This document shows, piece after piece, positions 16,401 through 23,975 of a stretch of DNA of 64,000 bases. Made by a program: the position numbers and the translations under genes. The notes beneath the pieces are model-generated. The model was given only the letters and a program-made list of their open reading frames with translations. It did no database searches and had not been told where the DNA came from. The first letter of the stretch is position 1, and each line of letters starts with the position of its first letter. This stretch comes from CAZMBI01 sp964564675. Lineage in GTDB: Bacteria; Pseudomonadota; Alphaproteobacteria; Rickettsiales; UBA3002. The stretch covers positions 31,186 through 95,185 of the forward strand of contig CAZMBI010000007.1 of assembly GCA_964564675.1 (NCBI GenBank), in the 5' to 3' direction.

Positions 16401-17861
16401 ATGACTGTACCGGTATTCGCGTGGGCTGTGCTTTTTAGTTTATCGCTGGCCATTGCATCATCTCATGCGCAAAATGTGAATTGCCCGACACCGCATATCA
16501 CCGACGATGGCTGTATAATGAAGGGCCAGCGCGATGCTATTACGCCGGGCAGTTACAGCGATCAGTGCGGCGTATCGGTAGAAGTGGCGGGAAACTGGGT
16601 GACACTGACCGAAGGCGCCAATGTCGGCCTGGTGGTGAATGAAGACGACAGCACATTATACGCCTATCAGATCGTCGGCGATAATATGCAATTCCGCAAG
16701 GCGAATCCGTTCCCCGAGTTTTATTGTGAAGTGCAGGGGAATAACCTCGCCATGATTCCGGTGCCGCCGGTGCATGAGTTCATCGCGGCCTCAAACGGTA
16801 ATAGCAAGGCCGCCGTTGGTGTTGATATCCCGATGGCGCAAGGGGAGTTTATCGTCTTGGAGCGGGCCAGCCCGCCGCTTCCCAATCAAAAAACCTTAAC
16901 CATCGATAACTTCATTTATGAAGCGCCGGAGCCAAACCCGGGCGCGTTTCCCTGCCAAAACACCCCGCCGGAATGTATTACCAAAGACAAGCTGTTATCT
17001 TCTTTGCCGGTGGATTTCGGCGATATGCGTTTTCGTAATGACTCCGCACCCGCCTGTATGATTTTTTCGATCGCTCCTGGCACCCAGGATGTGGAAAACT
17101 GCCAGCGTCGGCAGCATTATTATAACCTGCAACATACCAACGTATATGCCGGCGTCGGCGAGTCGTTTTCGGTGGGCCGGGTCAGTGGCGGCGGCAGCCA
17201 GGTGACGCATACCGTGCGCCCCAATGGCGGCTCATTCACCGCCGGGCCGACCGGACTGGAGTTTAGCGGGGCGAAAGCGTTGATCGGCGGCGGCAATCGC
17301 ATTTATTTAAGCACCGCAGCCGGTACGCGCAGCCATAGTTTTTTAAACGGCGCGCGTTTTGAAATTAACGACAATTACAGCCTGCATCTGAATCCGCCGG
17401 GACGTATCCGCCTGAACCGTAGCGGTGATATGCAATTGCTGGATGGCGGCACAGTGCAGGACAGCCGGGGGCGAACTATGCGCGTGATTTCGCCGATGGC
17501 CTATGTGCGCTTTGGCTCCAACCGGATTATTGAAGGCACCACATTCGGTGATCTGGCGCTCTCGGACGGCATATTATTACCCGCCTTAGCGGACGGCGCC
17601 ATTCAATACGCCGCGTACACGGATTATGATATGTATTGCCCAACACCCGAGCCGCCGGAAGAGGAAATACTCAATGATCAGTTTGACCCAAGACCGCAGA
17701 ATTTTCCATGGATCAAGTCCGGCGGTACGGGCGTCCCCACCCGCTACATGAAAGCCAGCCAGGCACCCAAGGTCATGCCCTGTATCCGCAAAAAATCTGC
17801 TGGCGGAAGCGGAAGTTCAGGCGGCAGCGGCAGGTCAGGCGGCAGCGGCGGTGGGCCTTAA
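16401..17861 (+). CDS. Exported beta-rich protein of unknown function
   Basis: 486 aa, not recognised. Signal peptide MTVPVFAWAVLFSLSLAIA, cleavage after SHA. The body is rich in short beta-type repeats (GDMQLLDGGTVQDSRGRTMR, RFEINDNYSLHLNPPGRIRL), suggesting a beta-sandwich or beta-helix; cysteines near both ends could form disulfides. The C-terminus is a low-complexity Gly/Ser tail (GGSGSSGGSGRSGGSG). It follows the two Cys/Gly-rich genes after 78 bp with its own TATAAT near 16370 and a TTAGGGGG ribosome-site-like stretch resembling the TTAGGGG before the first gene. Its stop overlaps the convergent murU stop. Confidence 0.75.
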   Translation: MTVPVFAWAVLFSLSLAIASSHAQNVNCPTPHITDDGCIMKGQRDAITPGSYSDQCGVSVEVAGNWVTLTEGANVGLVVNEDDSTLYAYQIVGDNMQFRKANPFPEFYCEVQGNNLAMIPVPPVHEFIAASNGNSKAAVGVDIPMAQGEFIVLERASPPLPNQKTLTIDNFIYEAPEPNPGAFPCQNTPPECITKDKLLSSLPVDFGDMRFRNDSAPACMIFSIAPGTQDVENCQRRQHYYNLQHTNVYAGVGESFSVGRVSGGGSQVTHTVRPNGGSFTAGPTGLEFSGAKALIGGGNRIYLSTAAGTRSHSFLNGARFEINDNYSLHLNPPGRIRLNRSGDMQLLDGGTVQDSRGRTMRVISPMAYVRFGSNRIIEGTTFGDLALSDGILLPALADGAIQYAAYTDYDMYCPTPEPPEEEILNDQFDPRPQNFPWIKSGGTGVPTRYMKASQAPKVMPCIRKKSAGGSGSSGGSGRSGGSGGGP

Positions 17862-18592
17862 GCTTCCTCTTCGCCCGTATTTAATATCGCCTCGGCCTGC
17901 GCCAGCCCTTGCGGGTCGCCGACATGCAACCAGTCGCCTGCATGAATCAGATATCCCAGACGGTTAAAATAACCTTCCTCCGCCAGCAACCGATCATATA
18001 AGACGTTCATCGAAAACGGCCCGTCGGGACATGCGGCAAACAGGCGGGGATGCAGCAGCTGGATACCCGTGAACACATAAGGCGCCAGCTCGCCCGCTCG
18101 GCGCCGACGCATCCTGCCCTGCTCAATGACAAAATCCCCCTGCCCGTCATATCCCACCGCCCGGTCAACCGGATGCAACAGTAACAGCCCATCCATGCTT
18201 TCAGGCTGCCAGGTGGCTTGCAGGCGCGCCAGCGCCGGGGGCTGGTCGGTCGAATCAAGGCAGATCGTGTCGCTGTTCAAGACAAAAAAAGCGTCCTCGC
18301 CCAACAGGGGCAGGGCATTGGTGATGCCGCCTCCGGTTTCCAACGCCCGCTCTTCGCGTATCACATGCACGGCAGGTTGCCGGCGGTTACTGACATGCGC
18401 CATAATCAACTCGGCCTTATAACAGACATTGACCACCACCTCCGCCAATCCGTGGCGTTGCAGCTGGTCCAGCGCGCGATCCAGCAAGGTGCGCCCGGCA
18501 ACCGGTACTAACGGTTTGGGAATCTGATCGGTCAGCGGGCGTAAGCGTTTACCGCGACCGGCGGCCAGTATCATCGCCCGCGCAGCTGTCAT
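17858..18592 (-). CDS. murU: N-acetylmuramate-1-phosphate uridylyltransferase
   Basis: 244 aa nucleotidyltransferase. LAAGRGKRLRPLTDQIPKPL is the sugar-1-phosphate nucleotidyltransferase signature; FVLNSDTICLD holds the metal aspartate. In the AmgK/MurU pathway it makes UDP-MurNAc from MurNAc-1-phosphate, bypassing MurA and so lowering fosfomycin sensitivity. Assignment rests on the tight coupling with amgK (ATGA overlap at 18589-18592); on sequence alone another hexose-1-phosphate specificity would be possible. Confidence 0.87.
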   Translation of the reverse strand: MTAARAMILAAGRGKRLRPLTDQIPKPLVPVAGRTLLDRALDQLQRHGLAEVVVNVCYKAELIMAHVSNRRQPAVHVIREERALETGGGITNALPLLGEDAFFVLNSDTICLDSTDQPPALARLQATWQPESMDGLLLLHPVDRAVGYDGQGDFVIEQGRMRRRRAGELAPYVFTGIQLLHPRLFAACPDGPFSMNVLYDRLLAEEGYFNRLGYLIHAGDWLHVGDPQGLAQAEAILNTGEEEA

Positions 18593-19602
18593 GCCACGGC
18601 CTGGGGACTGAAATTGGTGGTTTCGCGCGCCGCCGGCGGCACATGCGCGTCCAGCCAGAGTTTAACCGGCTCCAGCGCATCATGGTTTAGATTCTTACTC
18701 AGCAGGCGCCAGACACGCGGCAGGTAATGCAGATAGTCCGCCTTACCATCGCGCACGCACAGACGGATAAAAATGCCAATAATCTTAAGGTTGCGCTGGG
18801 CTCCGAGGATGGCGTAGCGGCGCCTGAATTCCTTCCAGTCCTCGCCGGTGTGCCGCACGTAATGCTCCATACACATGGCAACGGTTTCCGGAGCCACATC
18901 TCGCCTTGCATCCTGCAGGACAGACATCATATCATATGCCCCGTCCCCCCACAGAGCATCCTGATAATCCAGCAACCCAACACGTGCTTTGTCCCGGCGA
19001 TCATCCAGCCACATCAAATTGTCGGCATGAAAGTCGCGCAATACCAGCACATTTTGATTTAAACCGGCCGAACCCAGCAGGTTTTGCCATAGCTGAAGAA
19101 ACTCCGGCGCCGCCTGTTCCAGGCGCTCCGCCTCCATGATCTGCGGTAAAAACCAGTCGCTGAATATTGCTATCTCTTTGAGCAGTGTCGCCGTACCATA
19201 CGGGCTGATTTTTTCCGCAATTTGCGGTGTGCTTTGCTGTTTCAGTGTCAGCAATACGTCAGTAGCCGCCAGATAGAGCCGGGCCTCATCATCTGGCTGG
19301 GCCTGCAGATATTGGGTATAGAGCATCTCTCCGAAATCCTCCAGCAGCAGCAAGCCATTGGCCTCGTCCTCGGCATAAATCTCCGGCGCTGAAAGGCCGA
19401 ATTCACGCAATAAGCCGGTAATTTTGACAAAGGGCTGAATGTGCTCATCGGGCGGCGGAGCATCCATCAGAATCAATGAGCGCGCACCGTCCTGGATACG
19501 CTCGTACCGGCGGAAGGACGCATCCGCCTTGATGGGTGTACGCTGCACGTGCGCCAGATCATGTGCCGTTAAAAACTGATCGATGATGTCGGAACGCGCC
19601 AT
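18589..19602 (-). CDS. amgK: N-acetylmuramate/N-acetylglucosamine kinase
   Basis: 337 aa aminoglycoside-phosphotransferase fold. Catalytic loop LVLRDFHADNLMWL (HxDN) and metal motif LLDYQDALWG are clear. AmgK phosphorylates the anomeric position of MurNAc/GlcNAc released from peptidoglycan turnover. It lies between tsaE (45 bp upstream) and murU (overlapping), the usual alphaproteobacterial order. Together with anmK at 51.6-52.7 kb most of an anabolic recycling route is present; the MurNAc-6-phosphate phosphatase MupP is not in the window. Confidence 0.9.
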   Translation of the reverse strand: MARSDIIDQFLTAHDLAHVQRTPIKADASFRRYERIQDGARSLILMDAPPPDEHIQPFVKITGLLREFGLSAPEIYAEDEANGLLLLEDFGEMLYTQYLQAQPDDEARLYLAATDVLLTLKQQSTPQIAEKISPYGTATLLKEIAIFSDWFLPQIMEAERLEQAAPEFLQLWQNLLGSAGLNQNVLVLRDFHADNLMWLDDRRDKARVGLLDYQDALWGDGAYDMMSVLQDARRDVAPETVAMCMEHYVRHTGEDWKEFRRRYAILGAQRNLKIIGIFIRLCVRDGKADYLHYLPRVWRLLSKNLNHDALEPVKLWLDAHVPPAARETTNFSPQAVA

Positions 19603-19647
19603 ATGCCCTCTTAATAATTATTAAATCGGGATTATCTCACAAAGCGT

Positions 19648-20118
19648 TCAGGAACTCAATCCGGCCGATTGCAGGCGTTGTTTCGCCTCGCGTTCTGCCA
19701 TAAACGTTACTTCGCGGTTATGCTCGCCCTCTCCGAAATCGATCGTCAGGCTGATGCGGTTTTGCGGTAATTGATGCAGCACGATTTCCGGCCATTCGAT
19801 CAGCGCGATATCGCCATCCAGCGCATCTTCCAGGCCGAGTTCCTGCATATCCGTTATATCTTCCATCCGGTACAGATCATAGTGCCAGATTGTCACCGGC
19901 ACGCCATCGCTTAGTGTGACATCATAGGTCTGCAACAAGGTAAAGGTAGGGCTGGTGACCCCTATTATGGCATCGCTGAGATGATGAATAAAAGCCTGAA
20001 TAAACGTGGTTTTACCCGACCCTAAATCGCCTGAAAGCGTGATACAGTCACCGGGGCGCACGATATCGGCCAGGTGAACCGCCAGCGCTTGCATCTCTTC
20101 CACACTAAAAATCAGCAT
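19648..20118 (-). CDS. tsaE: tRNA t6A-synthesis ATPase TsaE
   Basis: 156 aa. P-loop GDLGSGKT at residues 30-37, followed by GVTSPTFTLLQTY and WHYDLYR, all typical of TsaE (YjeE), which with TsaB, TsaC and TsaD forms N6-threonylcarbamoyl-adenosine on ANN-decoding tRNAs. First gene of a probable tsaE-amgK-murU operon. ATG 20118 fits the family start. Confidence 0.95.
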   Translation of the reverse strand: MLIFSVEEMQALAVHLADIVRPGDCITLSGDLGSGKTTFIQAFIHHLSDAIIGVTSPTFTLLQTYDVTLSDGVPVTIWHYDLYRMEDITDMQELGLEDALDGDIALIEWPEIVLHQLPQNRISLTIDFGEGEHNREVTFMAEREAKQRLQSAGLSS

Positions 20119-20200
20119 CGAGCAAACCGCTCCGTAAAATCAGGCAGGTGCACGAGATGCGCCCGGTTTATCAACATCCAGAAGGTTTATTGCGTGCCAA

Positions 20201-20218
20201 TATACAATATCTTGTATA
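20201..20218. promoter_or_regulatory. Perfect inverted repeat in tsaE-cheY spacer
   Basis: TATACAA, four bases, TTGTATA: 7-bp perfect arms, in the 251-bp divergent spacer between tsaE and cheY, 83 bp upstream of tsaE. Size and symmetry suit a dimeric repressor operator; the binding protein is not known. Confidence 0.45.
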
Positions 20219-20369
20219 GGCCGGCCATTCATTGTAGGATCGCACCTGATGCGTCGCCACAAGATTAGCCGTAATTTTTAACCATGTATTAAAGCATTTA
20301 TCGTACTTTAGTGACATTGCGCTGAAAAACAAGATATAAGGAACACGTAACACAGGGAATGAGGTTCGT

Positions 20370-20759
20370 ATGGCTCTGAACAAAAATATGCCGGTTCTAA
20401 TCGTCGACGACTATAAAACCATGCTGCGCATCATTAAGAACCTACTGAAACAGCTTGGTTTTGAGAATGTCGATGAAGCCACAGACGGCACCATGGCATA
20501 TGAGAAAATTAAGGAAAAGGCCTATGGTCTGGTGATTTCCGACTGGAATATGGAACCTATGTCCGGCTACGAACTGCTGCAAAAAATCCGCGCCGATGAC
20601 GCGCATAAGCAATTGCCTTTTATCATGATTACCGCGGAAAGCAAAACTGAGAACGTGGTGGCGGCCAAACAAGCGGGCGTCAGTAATTATATTGTCAAAC
20701 CCTTTAATGCGGGCACATTAAAACAAAAAATTGAAGCCGTGTTCGGAGAGGCGATGTAA
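20370..20759 (+). CDS. cheY: Chemotaxis response regulator CheY
   Basis: 129 aa stand-alone receiver domain: acidic pair Asp13/Asp14, phosphoacceptor Asp58 in VISDWNMEPMSG, Thr88 and Lys110 in NYIVKPFN. The DWNMP-like motif and the following cheZ identify it as CheY, which carries the signal to the flagellar switch. Start at 20370 follows GAATGAGG. No flagellar or other che genes are in the window. Confidence 0.9.
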   Translation: MALNKNMPVLIVDDYKTMLRIIKNLLKQLGFENVDEATDGTMAYEKIKEKAYGLVISDWNMEPMSGYELLQKIRADDAHKQLPFIMITAESKTENVVAAKQAGVSNYIVKPFNAGTLKQKIEAVFGEAM

Positions 20760-20771
20760 AAAACAATGCTC

Positions 20772-20777
20772 AGGAGG
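20772..20777 (+). promoter_or_regulatory. Shine-Dalgarno setting the cheZ start
   Basis: AGGAGG four bases before GTG 20782 (seven before an adjacent TTG). It argues against the in-frame ATG at 20731, which would overlap cheY. Confidence 0.7.
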
Positions 20778-20781
20778 CATC

Positions 20782-21444
20782 GTGTTGGATACACAGCAAA
20801 AACTCGGAAATTCCCTGCTTAAGAACCTGATTGGACTGCGCGAAACCAAAGGGGAAATCCGCATTGAGGATGTCGGCGCCATTCTTCAGGGCATGGCCTC
20901 CAGCCTGCAAAGTGAAACCCAAGCCGACCAGTTTTTGCGTGAGGAAATCGAGCGGATGGCAGAGTATATTGTCAGCGCGCGTAATGAAATCATCGCCATG
21001 GTTCCCACCCCAGAGACAGGAGCGCCGGAAAATATCAATGCCGCCAGTGAGGAGCTGGAAGAAGTCGTCAAAGCCACTGAGCAGGCGACCAATACAATTA
21101 TGGATGCAGCGGATAAAATCCAGGATTCGGCAAGCGGCCTGAATGATACGGACGCCAGCGCTAAGATTATGGATGAAACCATGAAAATCTATGATGCCTG
21201 TTCGTTCCAAGACATTACCGGCCAGCGGATTACGAAAGTTGTAAAAACCCTTGAGCAGGTGGAAGAGCGCGTCGTCACGCTGGTGCAGCTGTTTGGCGGC
21301 AAATTACCGGACGAGTATCAGGCCCCGGATGCGAATAAAAACCGGCGGAGCCGCCCGGACGAGGGATTAATGAGCGGTCCTCAGCGCGCCAATGAAGCGC
21401 CCAGCCAGGAAGAAATCGACAAGCTGTTCGACAGCATCCGCTGA
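20782..21444 (+). CDS. cheZ: CheZ-family protein phosphatase
   Basis: 220 aa from GTG 20782. Long helical hairpin with the CheZ catalytic stretch YDACSFQDITGQRITKVVKTL (phosphatase Gln in FQDITGQR) and a C-terminal CheY-binding peptide SQEEIDKLFDSI joined by a Pro/Arg-rich linker. CheZ dephosphorylates CheY-P. It follows cheY by 22 bp in an operon. The C-terminal peptide resembles the conserved SQEEID motif of flagellar switch and CheZ proteins. Confidence 0.9.
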   Translation: MLDTQQKLGNSLLKNLIGLRETKGEIRIEDVGAILQGMASSLQSETQADQFLREEIERMAEYIVSARNEIIAMVPTPETGAPENINAASEELEEVVKATEQATNTIMDAADKIQDSASGLNDTDASAKIMDETMKIYDACSFQDITGQRITKVVKTLEQVEERVVTLVQLFGGKLPDEYQAPDANKNRRSRPDEGLMSGPQRANEAPSQEEIDKLFDSIR

Positions 21445-21551
21445 GCGTGCGCTGAGAAATAGGCTGCGAATTTAGCAAAATGTTAACCTGGGTCGCCCTA
21501 TGCTTGCAGCATATCCTAACGCAGATGGTCCGGACGTGATATAGTATTGCC

Positions 21552-23297
21552 ATGAACGCACCCAACAACAGCGCCGGCAGCGGCGGCATCGATACCGACA
21601 GCGTTACCAAGGAACTGGCGCTTATCTGGGCCGGGCATCAGGCCGTCGGCCTTAAGGGTAAAATGGCGCTTTATACCTTAAAAGGTCAGGACCCCTGGCG
21701 AACGCAACACGAGAATGTCTGCTTCTGGTTTGGCCCGGATGAAACCGATAAAGCCATCATCAAACTCAAAGAATATTATAATGACGGCGAATTGCCGAAT
21801 ACTCCCTTACTGCTTAATCCCATTGTGCATGAGGTCAGTGAGGACGGTAAGGAGGCCACCCCGCTGGGTACGGGCATTATGTGGAGCACGACTTTTGCGC
21901 TTGGTATTTATCGCCTGGATGATGAGGCAATTGACCGTATCGATGAGCTCGGCGTGTACTATTCCCCCTTCCAGCGCGTTGATAACCAGCGCGCCGGCTT
22001 AAAAATCCTGGCTTTCTCGAAGAAAAAAATAGAGCCGCTGGAAGATGGCCGCTCGCTGGAAACCAACAAGGCCTTTTACGATCTGGTCGGCATGGATGCC
22101 CCGCTTTATTACCCGTATTACCTGCTTTCCGGAGTCAAATACCTATCCCTACACGGCCTGTTTAATCACTCACATGTGGATTTGCTGGTTCCACCCGAAG
22201 ACCAGCAGGATCTGACAAAACTGGTCAAGCAAAAGTGGATGGACCCGCAACTGATTCTCGACGCCCGCTATTGCTGGGATTCTTATGACCGGATTCATTC
22301 GCTGTACAAGAAATGGGGGCGCGATCCGAATGATGTCAAACACAACAACCGTTTTTTCAATCTGTGCGCCCGTGATGTCATGCTGTTTGACGCCACCGGA
22401 CCCATGCGCCAAGGCTCGGATGAAAGCTTTGAATTCCTGGTGCCGGGGCTGATTCCACGCGGGGCGATTACCGTAATCGCCGCCTCCGGAGGGTGCGGGA
22501 AAAGCTCGGTGGCCCACGAGCTGTGCGTGGACTGTGCGATAGATTACACGCCTGAGGATACCAAACCCTTTTGGCTGGGCCAGCCGGTGAATGTGAACGT
22601 TGCCAAAGGGATTTGCGTATATTTCTCCGGGGAAGACGGGCCGGCCATTATTAACGCACGGGGTGAATTGTTCGACCCAGAACGCCGGGCGCTGCGCCTG
22701 CAGTTCCACCGCGCCGAGTTCGGCAGCGACGATACCACCTTCGCCGAATTCGTTACCTCCCGCCTGCGCAAGATGCCCGATATTCCGGTGATGGTGGTTG
22801 ACCCGGCGCGGAAATATCTCTCCGGAGACGAAGAAGACTCACAGGTCGTCAGTGAATTTTTCTTTGCGCTGGAAGAGCTTGCCATGACGAAAAACTGCGC
22901 GGTCATCGTCGTGCACCACCTGAAAAAAGGAGCCAAGCCGCAATCGATCCCGGAAGTGCTGGATGAATTGCGCGGCAGCCAGGTCTTTATTGACCGCGCG
23001 CGGGTGGTGCTGGGCATGTTCCGCAACGGCATTCACACCCATGTCGGGCTGGCGAAAAATAATATCCCACCCTCGCTGGGCATGGTCACCGAAGAACGGG
23101 TGTTCGTGCGTAACCCGAAAACGCTACGTCTGATGTGGCTGCCGGGTGAAGACGGTGTGCGCCGCGATACGATGTCGCAGGAAGAGCTCGACCGTATTGA
23201 GTATGAATCCTTTATGCAGCAGGTGGAGCGGGCCAAAAGCGGTGGCGCAATCGCCGCCGACGAGGTGGATGATTATATCCCGCCGAGCCAGCGGTGA
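21552..23297 (+). CDS. RepA-like AAA ATPase (RecA-fold helicase type)
   Basis: 581 aa. Residues about 295-480 are an AAA_25/RepA-type domain: Walker A ASGGCGKS at 311-318, Walker B IPVMVVDP at 411-418, and a sensor segment CAVIVVHHLKKG, as in hexameric RepA helicases of plasmids and phages. The N-terminal 290 residues are not recognised (rich in Tyr/Asp; perhaps a primase-like or DNA-binding part). Found alone, without replication origin iterons or partition genes, so a chromosomal relict or a domesticated gene is likely. Confidence 0.75.
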   Translation: MNAPNNSAGSGGIDTDSVTKELALIWAGHQAVGLKGKMALYTLKGQDPWRTQHENVCFWFGPDETDKAIIKLKEYYNDGELPNTPLLLNPIVHEVSEDGKEATPLGTGIMWSTTFALGIYRLDDEAIDRIDELGVYYSPFQRVDNQRAGLKILAFSKKKIEPLEDGRSLETNKAFYDLVGMDAPLYYPYYLLSGVKYLSLHGLFNHSHVDLLVPPEDQQDLTKLVKQKWMDPQLILDARYCWDSYDRIHSLYKKWGRDPNDVKHNNRFFNLCARDVMLFDATGPMRQGSDESFEFLVPGLIPRGAITVIAASGGCGKSSVAHELCVDCAIDYTPEDTKPFWLGQPVNVNVAKGICVYFSGEDGPAIINARGELFDPERRALRLQFHRAEFGSDDTTFAEFVTSRLRKMPDIPVMVVDPARKYLSGDEEDSQVVSEFFFALEELAMTKNCAVIVVHHLKKGAKPQSIPEVLDELRGSQVFIDRARVVLGMFRNGIHTHVGLAKNNIPPSLGMVTEERVFVRNPKTLRLMWLPGEDGVRRDTMSQEELDRIEYESFMQQVERAKSGGAIAADEVDDYIPPSQR

Positions 23298-23300
23298 TTA

Positions 23301-23846
23301 TTATTTCGCAGGGCTTTTTTCTACCTGCCTTCCATCGCTTGCAGTACCAGGCGTTAGCTCGCACAATTCCTCGATCGGCCTGCCATCAACTTTGAATTTC
23401 CCTTGCGTATCAATTCTTGAATATAAGGGGGCAGTAGGATCAGTCGTTGCCCTTTCCCCTGCTTCTAGTAAAGCCTTTATTGTCTGGTTTTCTTCGGGAT
23501 TAAAAATAGCAGTTTTCCCATCCGGCGTTTTCATTATATCTCTATCAATGTTTTTCTCTTCCTTTAATTCTTGCATCGAATATTCAGGAATCGATTCTTC
23601 AGTGTTGCCTTTAGTACAATCTGCCACGGCATAACCCAATTTACTTACCGGGTATCTAAGATTATCGTCCAACCACTTTAAACCGGTTTTAACCGATGGT
23701 TCAGCCCACTCGGTTTCATTATATATCTCTAACATATTACCAGCGTCATCTGTAAAAGAGTGTCGCGCAACACCACCCAATTTGCCTGCAATTTCACTTT
23801 CATAATCTATAGTCGATTGCCCTTGCTCTGATTGCCCATCAGTCAT
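23301..23846 (-). CDS. Hypothetical protein behind a Pho-box-like promoter
   Basis: 181 aa from ATG 23846, chosen because GGAGG stands five bases upstream (an in-frame ATG 23858 contains that GGAGG itself). Hydrophilic, no signal peptide or membrane helix, rich in Glu/Thr; not recognised. Its stop lies 3 bp from the convergent RepA-like gene. Upstream are a TAAAAT -10 (23885-23890) and four 11-bp repeats with GTCAT-type half-sites (23901-23938), hence possibly phosphate-regulated. Confidence 0.65.
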   Translation of the reverse strand: MTDGQSEQGQSTIDYESEIAGKLGGVARHSFTDDAGNMLEIYNETEWAEPSVKTGLKWLDDNLRYPVSKLGYAVADCTKGNTEESIPEYSMQELKEEKNIDRDIMKTPDGKTAIFNPEENQTIKALLEAGERATTDPTAPLYSRIDTQGKFKVDGRPIEELCELTPGTASDGRQVEKSPAK

Positions 23847-23884
23847 GGCGTCCTCCATTAATTAAGATTGTTTAATTAAGGATT

Positions 23885-23938
23885 ATTTTATTGTGTGATG
23901 ATGTCAGTTTGATGACCGCAGCATGACATTTTGATGAC
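23885..23938 (-). promoter_or_regulatory. Pho-box-like array with -10 element
   Basis: Read on the reverse strand, half-sites GTCAT, GTCAT, GTCAT and GACAT begin every 11 bp (plus-strand ATG positions 23934, 23923, 23912, 23901), the exact spacing of PhoB boxes. Ten bases further is TAAAAT (23890-23885), the -10 distance usual in Pho promoters where the box replaces the -35. Confidence 0.6.
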
Positions 23939-23975
23939 GTTACCGGCAAATCCATTGCTCATGGGCGCTTATTGC

